A stretch of DNA of 64,000 bases, taken from Spirosoma taeanense (GTDB lineage: Bacteria > Bacteroidota > Bacteroidia > Cytophagales > Spirosomataceae). Position 1 is the stretch's first letter; each line of letters starts with the position of its first letter. Positions 50,715 through 60,088 of the stretch are shown here, in pieces. The notes beneath the pieces are model-generated. The model saw only the letters and a list, made by a program, of their open reading frames with translations. It searched no databases and was not told the origin of the DNA. A program made the translations under genes and the position numbers. The stretch is from the NCBI RefSeq assembly GCF_013127955.1, contig NZ_CP053435.1, positions 1,488,001 through 1,552,000 on the forward strand, in the 5' to 3' direction.

Positions 50715-51737
50715 ATGAATCGCAACCTGCAGGATGGTTTTAATTTCGCTTCCAAACTAACCCCCAGGCGCGTAGTCAATGCGCTGAAGGTAATCTCCAG
50801 TTACTACGCATCGAGACGGGTCGGTCGGCCCCTGCAGCGGGGACTACCCATGTCTGTTTCGTTTGAGCCAACCACGTCCTGCAATCTGCGCTGCCCCGAA
50901 TGTCCCAGCGGTCTGCGGTCCTTTACCCGCCCCACCGGTATGCTGGGAGAAGATCTTTATAAGCGTACCATCGACGAACTCCACGAAACGTTGCTGTACC
51001 TGATTTTCTATTTTCAGGGGGAGCCTTACCTGCACCCGCAGTTTCTGGAACTGGTTCGTTACGCTACCGACCGGAATATTTATACGGCTACCAGTACCAA
51101 CGCGCATTACCTTACCGACGCCAACGCCCGCAAAACTGTAGAATCGGGGCTGGACCGGCTGATTATTTCTATTGACGGCACCACGCAAGAAGTGTACCAG
51201 CAGTACCGGGTAGGAGGGAAGCTCGAAAAAGTGCTGGAAGGCACCCGCAATATCATCCGCTGGAAAAAAGAGCTGAAATCCCGGACACCTCATGTGGTGT
51301 TCCAGTTTCTGGTGGTTAAGCCGAATCAGCACCAGATAGCGGAGGTGCGTAAACTGGCCCGCGAACTAGGCGTTGACGAAGTCGGGCTGAAAACCGCCCA
51401 GATATACGAGTACGAGCACGGGTCCGACCTGATGCCGACCCTGGACCAGTATAGCCGATACGCCCCCCAGCCCGACGGTACATACCGGATCAAAAACGGC
51501 TTCGGCGATCACTGCTGGAAGATGTGGCATTCGTGCGTCATCACCTGGGATGGTCTGGTCGTGCCCTGCTGTTTCGACAAAGACGCGCATCACCGGCTGG
51601 GCGATCTTCAGCACCAGTCCTTCCGCGAACTCTGGCAGGGACCTCGCTACAATACCTTCCGCCAGACCCTGCTTCGGTCGCGCTCCGAAATAGAAATGTG
51701 CCGTAACTGCACCGAGGGCACTAAAGTGTGGGCTTAG
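50715..51737 (+). CDS. Radical SAM/SPASM domain protein
   Basis: 340 residues. The radical SAM [4Fe-4S] motif is CNLRCPECPSG (CxxxCxxC) at about residues 56-63, followed by the barrel (LDRLIISIDGTTQEVYQQYR). The C-terminal SPASM-type region has Cys in CWKMWHSCV, VVPCCFDKD and EMCRNCTEG for extra clusters. Such enzymes mature peptides or modify small substrates; no precursor peptide is seen beside it. One gene, possibly with the small gap to parA. Confidence 0.9.
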   Translation: MNRNLQDGFNFASKLTPRRVVNALKVISSYYASRRVGRPLQRGLPMSVSFEPTTSCNLRCPECPSGLRSFTRPTGMLGEDLYKRTIDELHETLLYLIFYFQGEPYLHPQFLELVRYATDRNIYTATSTNAHYLTDANARKTVESGLDRLIISIDGTTQEVYQQYRVGGKLEKVLEGTRNIIRWKKELKSRTPHVVFQFLVVKPNQHQIAEVRKLARELGVDEVGLKTAQIYEYEHGSDLMPTLDQYSRYAPQPDGTYRIKNGFGDHCWKMWHSCVITWDGLVVPCCFDKDAHHRLGDLQHQSFRELWQGPRYNTFRQTLLRSRSEIEMCRNCTEGTKVWA

Positions 51738-51814
51738 GTAAAAAAATGAGGCTCTGGTGGGCTGGGCGCTAAGCCCTAATTTCGCTCATGCAGGCAATCC
51801 CTCATTTGTATTTT

Positions 51815-51853
51815 GTGAAACATTCCGTGAAACATGTCTTGGATTCGTGAAAA
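51815..51853. promoter_or_regulatory. Direct GTGAAA(CAT) repeats upstream of parA
   Basis: GTGAAACAT at 51815-51823 and 51827-51835, 12 bp apart, and GTGAAAA at 51847-51853. The half-site CGTGAAACA equals the right half of the ParB site TGTTTCACGTGAAACA. No full parS palindrome is seen. It may serve ParB or the parAB promoter. Confidence 0.35.
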
Positions 51854-51889
51854 CTATCCGGCATATTTGAAACTGCAACGCACAGACCC

Positions 51890-52672
51890 ATGGGTAAAGT
51901 CATTGCTATCGCCAACCAAAAGGGGGGCGTCGGTAAAACTACGACAACGATAAATTTGGCCGCCAGTCTGGCCGCCCTCGAATTTCAAACGCTCATTGTT
52001 GACGCGGATCCGCAGGCGAACTCGACCTCCGGCCTTGGCTACAATCCTAAAGAAATCGAGAACAGCATTTATGAGTGCATGGTGGAGGGCGTTCGTCCGC
52101 ACGATGCCATTATTCAGACGGATTTTCCGAACCTGAACCTACTGCCTTCGCATATCGATCTGGTTGGCGCCGAGATTGAGATGATTAACCTTCAGAATCG
52201 GGAGGATAAAATGAAGCATACGCTCGACAGCATCCGCGATGAGTATGACTTTATTATCATTGACTGTTCGCCTTCGCTGGGTTTGATTACGATCAATAGC
52301 CTGACGGCTGCCGACTCGGTCATTATTCCGGTGCAGTGCGAGTATTTCGCGCTCGAAGGGCTGGGTAAGCTGCTCAACACGATCAAGATTATTCAGTCGC
52401 GGCTCAATACCCGCTTGTCCATTGAAGGCATTCTGCTGACGATGTATGACCTGCGGGTTCGGCTGTCGAATCAGGTAGTCGGCGAAGTGACGAGCCATTT
52501 CCAGCAGATGGTGTTCAGCACCATCATCCCACGGAATATCCGGTTGAGCGAGTCGCCGAGTTTCGGCGTGCCGGCTCTGGCGCAGGATGCCGACAGCAAA
52601 GGCGCTGTCAGCTATCTGAACCTGGCCCGCGAGATTCTGGCTAAAAACGGAATGATGCCCCACGAAGTGTAA
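51890..52672 (+). CDS. parA: ParA family chromosome-partition ATPase (Soj)
   Basis: 260 residues. Deviant Walker [15 protein letters not shown], preceded by IAIANQ, then [14 protein letters not shown] and [17 protein letters not shown]. It binds DNA non-specifically in the ATP state and is released by ParB, moving origin regions. Precedes parB by 100 bp. Start ATG 51890 fits the family N-terminus [13 protein letters not shown]. Confidence 0.96.
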   Translation: MGKVIAIANQKGGVGKTTTTINLAASLAALEFQTLIVDADPQANSTSGLGYNPKEIENSIYECMVEGVRPHDAIIQTDFPNLNLLPSHIDLVGAEIEMINLQNREDKMKHTLDSIRDEYDFIIIDCSPSLGLITINSLTAADSVIIPVQCEYFALEGLGKLLNTIKIIQSRLNTRLSIEGILLTMYDLRVRLSNQVVGEVTSHFQQMVFSTIIPRNIRLSESPSFGVPALAQDADSKGAVSYLNLAREILAKNGMMPHEV

Positions 52673-52772
52673 TTTAGGTAAGCCTGATCAGGCTGTCGGA
52701 ACGTAACCTGTTACGAGCTATCAGTACGGTTTCTGTCTGACAACGTGTATCATACATCATCCATACTTGCTC

Positions 52773-53693
52773 ATGGACAACGCGAACACCAAAGCACCGA
52801 ATAAGAAGATGATAGGATTGGGCCGTGGCTTAGGTGCCCTGCTGCACGACAGCGAAGCGGTTAACCGGCAGTCGAAGCCTTCGCCGTTTGAGTCCATCAG
52901 CACGATGACCGAGATCAGTTTGTCGCTGATCGAAACTAACCCGTTTCAGCCCCGGACACGCTTCGATGAAGAAGCGCTTCAGGAACTTGCTGAATCGATT
53001 CGGGTGCAGGGAATTATCCAGCCCATTACGGTCCGGCAGTTAGGCAAGGATCGCTATCAGCTGATTTCGGGCGAACGACGTCTTCAGGCTTCCAAGCTGA
53101 TCGGGATGACCCATATCCCGGCCTACGTTCGCACAGCCAACGACCAGCAGATGCTGGAAATGGCGCTGATTGAGAACATCCAGCGCGAAAACCTTAATTC
53201 AATTGAAATTGCCCTCAGCTACCAGCGACTCATCACGGAGTGCAGTCTGAAGCAGGAGGAACTGGGTGAGCGCGTGGGTAAAAACCGCACGACCGTCAAT
53301 AACTATATTCGCCTGCTAAAGCTGCCGCCCGTTATTCAGGCCGCTCTGCGCGATAATAAAATCTCGATGGGCCACGCCCGCGCCATCATCAACATCGACA
53401 ATCCAGATTCGCAGATCCGGCTGTTTAACCGGGCTGTTGACGAGGAATGGTCGGTGCGGAAGGTCGAAGAAGCCGTGCGCAACCTGTCGGATAAAGACGA
53501 TGACTCTGCCAGTACCCGTCGTGTAACGCTGCCCAAGCAGGAGATGCGGAGCCTTCAGTTCAAGCTATCGTCGTTGTTTGGTACAAAAGTTTCGATCAAA
53601 GCGGACGAGAAACACAAGGGCGAAATCAAAATTCCGTTTACCTCACAGGAAGAGTTAACCAAAATCCTGGAGGTCCTGAACTCGCAGGCGTAA
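52773..53693 (+). CDS. parB: ParB/Spo0J chromosome-partition protein
   Basis: 306 residues from ATG 52773; TTG 52767 lies just before. N-terminal GLGRGLGALL, CTPase box ELAESIRVQGIIQPITVRQLGKDRYQLISGERRLQASKL with GERR, then IENIQRENLNSIEIALSYQRL and the HTH VGKNRTTVNNYIRLLKLPP. C-terminal dimer region SSLFGTKVSIKADEKHKGEIKI. It loads at parS and stimulates ParA. Followed by a TTG-started gene 4 bp downstream, so the operon continues. Confidence 0.95.
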   Translation: MDNANTKAPNKKMIGLGRGLGALLHDSEAVNRQSKPSPFESISTMTEISLSLIETNPFQPRTRFDEEALQELAESIRVQGIIQPITVRQLGKDRYQLISGERRLQASKLIGMTHIPAYVRTANDQQMLEMALIENIQRENLNSIEIALSYQRLITECSLKQEELGERVGKNRTTVNNYIRLLKLPPVIQAALRDNKISMGHARAIINIDNPDSQIRLFNRAVDEEWSVRKVEEAVRNLSDKDDDSASTRRVTLPKQEMRSLQFKLSSLFGTKVSIKADEKHKGEIKIPFTSQEELTKILEVLNSQA

Positions 53694-53697
53694 CGCA

Positions 53698-54453
53698 TTG
53701 AAACGTACCGTTTTTTTCTTGTGGATGAGTGTGGGGTTGCTGGCTGGCTGTTTACCGGCTCTGGGTCAGAACCCTGCTCCGGCCATTGTTCCTGCACCAA
53801 CCCCGGCCCCTGTCGACTCGACCAGGCAGGTACGTTCAGCCGCCGATACAATTCCGGCCTTCAACGGGCCAACTATCCGCATTGGTAATTCGGAACTGAC
53901 CGCCGAAGGCGACTCACTGGTTCGGGCGGCCGATACTGTGCTGGTAACCCGGGGGCAACAGGACCGCATGCACAAAATCATACCCAAACAGGCTACCATT
54001 CGCTCCCTGATCCTGCCCGGTCTGGGGCAGGCCTATAACCGACAGTATTACAAAATACCGTTTATTTACGCCGGTTTTGGCGTGATGGGGTATTTGTTTG
54101 TCCGGTATAGGGGCCTGGCCAAACAGGCGGAGGATGGCTACCGGCTGTTGCTTTACGGCGATGAGAGCTCGGGAACGGCCCAGAAAGTGGAAGAGGTCGT
54201 GATTGGCACCCAGATTGTTCGCTCCTCGCAGACAGCCAAGGCATATTATGATCTCTTCCGCCGATACCGCGACCTCAATACGTTACTGTCGGTAGTGCTG
54301 TGGGGTGTTAATGCCGTTGAGGCCAACGTAGCCGCCCACCTGAAAACCTTTGATTTATCCGACGACATTTCCATGCGCCTTGAGCCGGCCGTAATTCCCA
54401 TGCCGGGAACGGGGCTGGTGCCGGGCGTACGGGTGGCGTTAACTTTTAAATAA
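53698..54453 (+). CDS. DUF5683 domain secreted/membrane protein
   Basis: 251 residues from TTG 53698 (MKRTVFFLWMSVGLLAGCLPALG). It has a signal peptide, then a Pro/Ala linker and the DUF5683 region: KQATIRSLILPGLGQAYNRQYYKIPFIYAGFGVMGYLF, followed by RYRDLNTLLSVVLWGVNAVEANVAAHLKTFDLSDD, a family hallmark. Predicted to sit in the inner membrane or periplasm; function unknown. The order parA-parB-DUF5683-dapB-lepB is usual in Cytophagales. Confidence 0.85.
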   Translation: MKRTVFFLWMSVGLLAGCLPALGQNPAPAIVPAPTPAPVDSTRQVRSAADTIPAFNGPTIRIGNSELTAEGDSLVRAADTVLVTRGQQDRMHKIIPKQATIRSLILPGLGQAYNRQYYKIPFIYAGFGVMGYLFVRYRGLAKQAEDGYRLLLYGDESSGTAQKVEEVVIGTQIVRSSQTAKAYYDLFRRYRDLNTLLSVVLWGVNAVEANVAAHLKTFDLSDDISMRLEPAVIPMPGTGLVPGVRVALTFK

Positions 54454-54505
54454 CCGTTGGCGTTTGCTTCCGCAGATGAAGCGCAGCCGTCAACCTGCTA
54501 TTACT

Positions 54506-55249
54506 ATGAATATTCTTCTCCTTGGCTACGGTAAAATGGGTAAAACCATCGAGCAGACTGCGCTCGAACGCGGCCATCAGATTGCGGGCCGGATTGATGC
54601 CGATAACCACGCCGACTTAGACCATATTCCTCAGGAAAGCGTTGACGCCGTCATTGAGTTCAGCTCGCCCGAATCGGCCGTCGAGAACATTATGTATTGT
54701 CTCGAACGGGGCTGGCCGGTGGTCTGCGGAACAACGGGCTGGCTCAGCTATCGCCCCGAAATCGAAAAGATATGCCTGGAAAAGAAAGGCGCTTTTTTCT
54801 ATGCATCCAACTATAGCATCGGCGTCAATCTGTTCTTTCGGCTCAACAAGACCCTGGCGCAGTTCATGCGGAATTATCCGTCGTACCGCGTCTCAATGAC
54901 CGAAATTCACCATACGGAAAAAAAAGACGCGCCGAGTGGTACGGCCATTACGCTGGCGGAAGGAGTCATGGAACACTTGCCCAATAAACGTCGTTGGGTA
55001 AGTAAAGAATCAAACAGCGAAAGCGCCCGGATCGATTCGACGGATGCCGTTGAAATTGAGTCGTTGCGGGAGGGTGCCGTACCAGGAACGCATACCGTTC
55101 GGTATGACTCCGATGTTGACCGGATTGAAATCTCGCACGTAGCCTACAGTCGGCAGGGGTTTGCGCTTGGGGCTGTTGTGGCAGCAGAATGGATTGTCGG
55201 TCGCGAGGGTGTTTTTGGCATGGATGATCTGTTAGGAAGGGATGAGTAA
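54506..55249 (+). CDS. dapB: 4-hydroxy-tetrahydrodipicolinate reductase
   Basis: 247 residues from ATG 54506 (MNILLLGYGKMGKTIEQ). NAD(P)-binding GYGKMGK, then the catalytic EIHHTEKKDAPSGTA with His and Lys, and RYDSDVDRIEISH in the dimer domain. It reduces tetrahydrodipicolinate precursors in the lysine and diaminopimelate pathway, needed for peptidoglycan. It follows the DUF5683 gene by 52 bp. Confidence 0.95.
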   Translation: MNILLLGYGKMGKTIEQTALERGHQIAGRIDADNHADLDHIPQESVDAVIEFSSPESAVENIMYCLERGWPVVCGTTGWLSYRPEIEKICLEKKGAFFYASNYSIGVNLFFRLNKTLAQFMRNYPSYRVSMTEIHHTEKKDAPSGTAITLAEGVMEHLPNKRRWVSKESNSESARIDSTDAVEIESLREGAVPGTHTVRYDSDVDRIEISHVAYSRQGFALGAVVAAEWIVGREGVFGMDDLLGRDE

Positions 55250-55270
55250 TGGACGATAGCTGATGAATGG

Positions 55271-55303
55271 TTGCGTTTAGGCCGTTCATCCTTCGTACCT
55301 TCG
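55271..55303 (+). promoter_or_regulatory. Bacteroidota promoter for lepB
   Basis: TTG at 55271-55273 and TACCTTCG at 55296-55303, 22 bp apart, 57 nt before the GTG start of lepB. A plausible own promoter between dapB and lepB. Confidence 0.45.
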
Positions 55304-55360
55304 TAGTCTATTTCTATAGCCTGAGGCCATACATCGTTTTTCATTATATCGTAAGATACC

Positions 55361-56533
55361 GTGTCAGAAGTAAAAACCAGAGCCGAACGCGTACCGGCTA
55401 AACCCAGAAAATCACCCGTTCGCGAGTGGTTTGATTCCGTTCTGTTTGCCGTTGTGGCGGCTACGCTCATCCGTTGGCTCTTTATGGAAGCGTTCACGAT
55501 TCCGACGCCTTCGATGGAGAACAGCCTGATGGTAGGCGACTTCCTGTTTGTCAGTAAGCTGCATTACGGTACCCGTACTCCACGGACGCCCCTGCAGGTG
55601 CCGCTGACGCACCAGAAAATCTGGGGAACTGACATTCCATCATACAGCACGGCTATTCAGTTGCCGTCTTACCGGCTGCCGGGCTTTACGCACGTTAAAA
55701 ACGGAGATGTGGTGGTGTTCAACGTGCCGCCCAAGTACCTCAACGACAACATCGACTATCCGGTTGACCTGAAGACGAACTATATCAAGCGGTGTATAGG
55801 TATTCCGGGCGATGTGCTGGAAATCCGCCAGCGGGAAGTGTTTGTCAATGGCAAGCCGTTTTCAAAGCCACCCCGCTCGGAGCAGAAATATTTCATAAAA
55901 ACGACGGAAGTGCTCGACGCTAACTTCTTCCGGAAGTATGAGATAGTTAACGACTATCGCGATCCGAGCCAGCCGACCGAAAACTGGAAGCCGCTGGAGC
56001 AGTATAACGACTCAACCAAAACTGCCTCGATGGTTGGTTACCAGGTCAACACGACCGAAGATGTAATTGCCAAGTTCAGAGAGTTTGACTGGGTGAAAGG
56101 CATTGAGCCGATGGTCGACAAGCCGGGCGAAATGTCGCCGGGTATCTACGGCACGCCGACCTTTAAGTGGAACCATGACAACTTTGGCCCCCTGACGGTG
56201 CCGAAGAAAGGAGCCACGATCCAGATTAACCCGCAGACGATCGCGCTCTACGGGCCGGTTATTGAACTGTATGAAGGCAATACAAACGTAGAGTTTACGT
56301 CCACGGCTATTAAAATTGGCGGACAGCCCATTACGTCATACACCTTCAAGCAGGATTATTACTTCATGATGGGTGATAACCGCGATAACTCGCTCGATTC
56401 GCGGTTCTGGGGGTTTGTGCCCGAAGACCACATTGTAGGTAAAGCGGTCTTTGTCTGGATGTCGCTCGACCCGAACCCGGCTAACATCTGGAATAAAATT
56501 CGCTGGAACCGCCTGTTCAGAACGATTGATTAA
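55361..56533 (+). CDS. lepB: Signal peptidase I
   Basis: 390 residues from GTG 55361. One N-terminal span (VLFAVVAATLIRWLFM). The catalytic Ser51 lies in TIPTPSMENSLMVGD, Lys143 in NYIKRCIGIPGDVLEI, and the C-terminal box is MMGDNRDNSLDSRFWGFV. It cleaves signal peptides on the periplasmic side. Longer than the E. coli type because of inserts typical of Bacteroidota. Follows dapB and ends at the terminator with ung. Confidence 0.95.
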   Translation: MSEVKTRAERVPAKPRKSPVREWFDSVLFAVVAATLIRWLFMEAFTIPTPSMENSLMVGDFLFVSKLHYGTRTPRTPLQVPLTHQKIWGTDIPSYSTAIQLPSYRLPGFTHVKNGDVVVFNVPPKYLNDNIDYPVDLKTNYIKRCIGIPGDVLEIRQREVFVNGKPFSKPPRSEQKYFIKTTEVLDANFFRKYEIVNDYRDPSQPTENWKPLEQYNDSTKTASMVGYQVNTTEDVIAKFREFDWVKGIEPMVDKPGEMSPGIYGTPTFKWNHDNFGPLTVPKKGATIQINPQTIALYGPVIELYEGNTNVEFTSTAIKIGGQPITSYTFKQDYYFMMGDNRDNSLDSRFWGFVPEDHIVGKAVFVWMSLDPNPANIWNKIRWNRLFRTID

Positions 56534-56545
56534 CAAAGCGTAACG

Positions 56546-56597
56546 TAAAAGGCGCCGGGCCGTGAAAAGTAGCACTTCCCCGGCCAGGCGCCTTTTA
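56546..56597. terminator. Bidirectional terminator between lepB and ung
   Basis: 11-bp arms TAAAAGGCGCC and GGCGCCTTTTA, extended by an inner GGCCG/CGGCC pairing. It lies between the convergent lepB and ung genes. Confidence 0.8.
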
Positions 56598-56601
56598 CTT
56601 A

Positions 56602-57267
56602 TTACCAGTCAATCGGCTTCAGACCATGGCTTTCGAGGTACTCGTTGGCCTGGCTGAAATGCTTGTTGCCAAACCAGCCACCCCATTGCGCAGCCATTGG
56701 CGAAGGATGTTTGGATTTGAGTACCAGGTGCTTCCTGCTGTCAATGACGGCTCCCTTCTTCTGAGCGTAAGCGCCCCAGAGCATAAAGACAACGTTCTGT
56801 TTTTCGTCCGAAATCAGCTTGATAACCGCATCCGTAAAGGTTTCCCAGCCTTTGCCCTGATGCGACCCGGCCTGCCCCGCCCGCACCGTAAGGGTAGCGT
56901 TGAGCAGCATAACCCCCTGTTTGGCCCAGCGTTCCAGATTCCCCGATTTTGGGACCGGTTTGCCCAGATCATCCTGAATTTCCTTGAAAATATTGACCAG
57001 GGACGGCGGCTTGGTAACTCCATCGGCTACTGAGAAGGCGAGCCCGTTGGCCTGTCCTTCACCGTGGTAAGGGTCCTGCCCCAGAATAACCACCCGGGCT
57101 TCTTCAAAGCTGCATTGATTGAAAGCGTTAAAAATGAGTTTTCCGGGCGGGTAGACCCGTTGGGTGCTGTACTCCTGGCGAAGAAATTCGGCGAGTTGCC
57201 GGAAATAAGGCTTGTCAAATTCGGACTGTAACCGGCTCTGCCAGGATTCGGCGATAGAAACTTTCAT
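56602..57267 (-). CDS. ung: Uracil-DNA glycosylase, family 1
   Basis: 221 residues from ATG 57267. Catalytic water-activating motif GQDPYHG at 63-69 (Asp65), uracil pocket LLNATLTVRAGQAGSHQGKGWETF with Asn, and leucine loop KHPSPMAA with its His. It removes uracil from DNA in base excision repair. An upstream in-frame extension of 46 residues has no family match. It converges on lepB; the apaG gene starts 145 bp beyond its start on the opposite strand. Confidence 0.95.
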   Translation of the reverse strand: MKVSIAESWQSRLQSEFDKPYFRQLAEFLRQEYSTQRVYPPGKLIFNAFNQCSFEEARVVILGQDPYHGEGQANGLAFSVADGVTKPPSLVNIFKEIQDDLGKPVPKSGNLERWAKQGVMLLNATLTVRAGQAGSHQGKGWETFTDAVIKLISDEKQNVVFMLWGAYAQKKGAVIDSRKHLVLKSKHPSPMAAQWGGWFGNKHFSQANEYLESHGLKPIDW

Positions 57268-57412
57268 ATGGGGAACTGATACGGGTCGATGGGCATTATA
57301 GCCTACAAATACCGAAAACCACCTCCGAAAAATATTTTTTGAAGGTGGGTCTTGCGTAACAAAACTAATCAACCTAATTTTCGTTGTAAGGTTGCCAAAC
57401 GACACTAAATTT

Positions 57413-57799
57413 ATGGTTTCGTCAGTTACAGAGGGCGTAAAAGTTAGCGTGAAGACCGAATACCAGTCGGACTACTCCAGTCCGCTGCAGGCGCATTACG
57501 TCTTCACCTACCGGATCACAATTGAAAATGCCAGCGACTACACGATTCAGTTGCTTCGGCGGCATTGGCTGATCTTCGACTCCAACGGAACTGTTCGGGA
57601 GGTCGAAGGTGAAGGCGTAGTCGGTCTTCAGCCCGTGCTGGAGCCGGGCGAAGTGCACGAATACGTGTCGGGCTGCAACCTCCGATCCAGCATGGGTAAG
57701 ATGGTGGGCACCTACCTGGTTGAGCGCATCATTGATGGAAAAACGGTTCGCGTCAGCATTCCGGAATTTACCATGGTGGTGCCGTACCGGCTAAACTGA
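57413..57799 (+). CDS. apaG: ApaG domain protein
   Basis: 128 residues from ATG 57413 (MVSSVTEGVKVSVKTEYQ). Single ApaG beta-sandwich with the conserved YRITIENASDYTIQLLRRHWLI, VEGEGVVGLQPVLEPGEVHEYVSGCNL and MVGTYLVER. ApaG influences cobalt/magnesium handling in enterobacteria, but its mechanism is unclear. A single gene between ung and a methyltransferase. Confidence 0.93.
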   Translation: MVSSVTEGVKVSVKTEYQSDYSSPLQAHYVFTYRITIENASDYTIQLLRRHWLIFDSNGTVREVEGEGVVGLQPVLEPGEVHEYVSGCNLRSSMGKMVGTYLVERIIDGKTVRVSIPEFTMVVPYRLN

Positions 57800-57879
57800 T
57801 TCGCTGGACAAACGGAGCAGACTGCTAATTTTGCGAAGAACCGCCAAGCTTCAGCGGCTACTTTACAACGCCTTATACA

Positions 57880-58659
57880 TTGATTCTCGCTTACCTTCGT
57901 TACCTGAGTCGCGCCCGCGACGAACACTCGCTGCATTCGCCTTTCCTGTTTTCGCTGTACACAACCAGTATCCGCCCCGATAATCGGCGCGAACCGGCCT
58001 TTACGTCCTTTCGGGCGTTGCGTAACGAACTATGTCGTAGCCGCGAGACGATCGCGATCACGGATTTCGGCGCAGGCTCAAAAGTAAACGGGGCAAGACA
58101 ACGGACGATCGGCGACATTGCCTGCCATTCGCAGAAGCCAGCGCGTTTCGGGCGATTGCTGTTCCGGCTTATCCGACACGCAAAAGCGAACGTAATTGTT
58201 GATCTGGGTACATCTTTGGGCCTGACTACGGCTTATCTGGCCGAAGCTGCCCGGCCGCAGCATGGGCAGGTGCTTACGTTTGAAGGCTGCCCGCAGACGG
58301 CCGCCGTTGCCCGCCAGAATTTCGACCGGCTGGGGACGCCAAACGTCGAGATTGTTGTCGGTAATCTGGACGAAACGCTGGCTTCCCGCGTGGCAAGGCT
58401 TAAACCAATAGATTTCGTTTTTTTCGACGCCAATCACCGCTACGAACCTACCGTTCGGTATTTCGAGATCTGTCTGTCGAACAGTCATAACGATACCCTA
58501 TTTGTCTTCGATGATATCCACTGGTCCGATGAGATGGAGCAGGCGTGGGCCTACATCAAACGGCATCCGGCCGTCAGCGTAACGGTAGATTTGTTCTGGG
58601 TGGGGCTGGTGTTTACCCGCAAGGAGCAGCCGAAGCAGGATTTTGTGCTGCGGTTCTAA
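57880..58659 (+). CDS. Class I SAM-dependent methyltransferase (O-methyltransferase type)
   Basis: 259 residues from TTG 57880 (MILAYLRYLSRARDEHSLHSPFLFSLY). The SAM fold reads VDLGTSLGLTTAYLAEAA, HGQVLTFEGCPQTA and VFFDANHRYEPTVRYFEIC, where the Asp binds substrate or metal. The NSHNDTLFVFDDIHWSDEMEQAW block is shared with O-methyltransferases of the catechol/CCoAOMT group. Substrate unknown. 80 bp after apaG. Confidence 0.85.
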   Translation: MILAYLRYLSRARDEHSLHSPFLFSLYTTSIRPDNRREPAFTSFRALRNELCRSRETIAITDFGAGSKVNGARQRTIGDIACHSQKPARFGRLLFRLIRHAKANVIVDLGTSLGLTTAYLAEAARPQHGQVLTFEGCPQTAAVARQNFDRLGTPNVEIVVGNLDETLASRVARLKPIDFVFFDANHRYEPTVRYFEICLSNSHNDTLFVFDDIHWSDEMEQAWAYIKRHPAVSVTVDLFWVGLVFTRKEQPKQDFVLRF

Positions 58660-58716
58660 AGAAAATACCGGCGATTTCGTTACCTTTCTGCAAGCTCCTC
58701 ATTAACGATTGGCTTC

Positions 58717-60081
58717 ATGAATGTCTTGACTTATACCCGGTTAGGGCTAAGCATGGGCGTGTTGGCCCTGTTGCTGAATCTGCTCGCCTGCCAGAAAGCG
58801 CCTACAGAGCCGGTAGACCCAACCGGATTAGCCTCCTTTGATCTGATTCAGCAGAAAATCCTGACGCCTACCTGCGCAACATCGGGTTGTCATGCGTCTG
58901 AACAAGACCCGGCTTTCCTACAACATGGGTTAGTACTTGCCGAGGGCGTAGCCTATCAGAATCTAGTGGGCGTTGACTCGAAAAACAGCGCAGCTAAAGC
59001 CGATGGGCTCAAACGGGTTAAGGCATTTGCATCCCTGGAGAGCCTGCTGTATCACAAGCTGAGCGTGTACGCCAGTCATCATAGCGGCAAACAATACGGT
59101 AATACCATGCCATTGGGCGGAACGCCCTTGTCGGATGGGAAGATCGAGTTTGTGCGTCGGTGGATCGACGCCGGGGCCCCCAAAACCGGCAGTGTAGCCG
59201 ATGCGAAGCTGCTGGACGATGAAACCGTGACGATTGCTCCGTTTGAACCGCTGCCCGTACCGGCAGCCGGAGCAGGTGTGCAGATGAGCATTGCCCCGTT
59301 TGATATTCAGCCGAATTTCGAACGCGAACTGTTCGTACGTAAAATGGTCGGGAATACGCAGGATATTTACGTGAATCGGTACGAGATCAAGATGCGTAGC
59401 GGCAGCCATCACTTTGTGGCCTACGACTTCCGCAACCGGAACGTACTGCCTAACCTCAATGACGTCCGCGATCTGCGCAATACCGATAATTCGCTCAATC
59501 TGGCAACGGCTCTCAGCATGTCGAACCATGTGTATCTGGCGGGTTCGCAGGCTCAGTATATGGATTACACCTTTCCCGAAGGAGCGGCCCTGCTCTTACC
59601 CGCCGGTTCGTCGCTGGATCTAAATTCGCATTACGTCAACAAAACCACTACGGTGATGAAGGGCGAGGCTCTGATTAACCTGTACACGGTCGATAAATCC
59701 AAGGTGCAGCGAATCATTCAGACGCTGGATTTGGGCAATACCAATCTGAACATACCGCCTAACGGCCGCGTGACGCTGACCAAGTCGTTTACGTTCAGCA
59801 AACCACGCCAGATTCTGACGCTGACGTCGCACATGCATAAACTGGGCGAAAAGTTTGTCATCAAAATTAACGGCGGCTCCCGCAACGGCGAAATTGTTTA
59901 TACCTCCACCGACTGGGAACATCCCGATATCGTTACATTCAAAACACCGATTACGCTCCAGAAAGGAGAGGGGCTGACCTCGGAGATTACGTATAACAAC
60001 ACGACCAATAAAACCGTCAACTTTGGCCTGACGAGCGAGGACGAGATGGGAATCATTTTCGGTTATTACTACGAAGAGTAA
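58717..60081 (+). CDS. Copper type II monooxygenase-like lipoprotein with haem-like motif
   Basis: 454 residues, signal with lipobox LLNLLAC. N-terminal region (30-140) has TCATSGCHAS, a CX4CH haem-like motif, in a cytochrome-like segment. The C-terminal 300 residues show PHM/DBH-type copper monooxygenase patterns: GSHHFVAYDFRNR (His-His), DLNSHYVNKT (His), and LTLTSHMHKLGEKF (His-Met-His). These match the Cu-A and Cu-B ligands of that fold. If active it would hydroxylate an organic substrate in the periplasm. The haem motif is unusual in its spacing. Confidence 0.65.
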   Translation: MNVLTYTRLGLSMGVLALLLNLLACQKAPTEPVDPTGLASFDLIQQKILTPTCATSGCHASEQDPAFLQHGLVLAEGVAYQNLVGVDSKNSAAKADGLKRVKAFASLESLLYHKLSVYASHHSGKQYGNTMPLGGTPLSDGKIEFVRRWIDAGAPKTGSVADAKLLDDETVTIAPFEPLPVPAAGAGVQMSIAPFDIQPNFERELFVRKMVGNTQDIYVNRYEIKMRSGSHHFVAYDFRNRNVLPNLNDVRDLRNTDNSLNLATALSMSNHVYLAGSQAQYMDYTFPEGAALLLPAGSSLDLNSHYVNKTTTVMKGEALINLYTVDKSKVQRIIQTLDLGNTNLNIPPNGRVTLTKSFTFSKPRQILTLTSHMHKLGEKFVIKINGGSRNGEIVYTSTDWEHPDIVTFKTPITLQKGEGLTSEITYNNTTNKTVNFGLTSEDEMGIIFGYYYEE

Positions 60082-60088
60082 ACCGTTC

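Noticed and set aside
51740..51890. Full parS palindrome near parAB
   Set aside because: Only half-sites in direct orientation are present; the 16-bp palindrome TGTTTCACGTGAAACA is absent.
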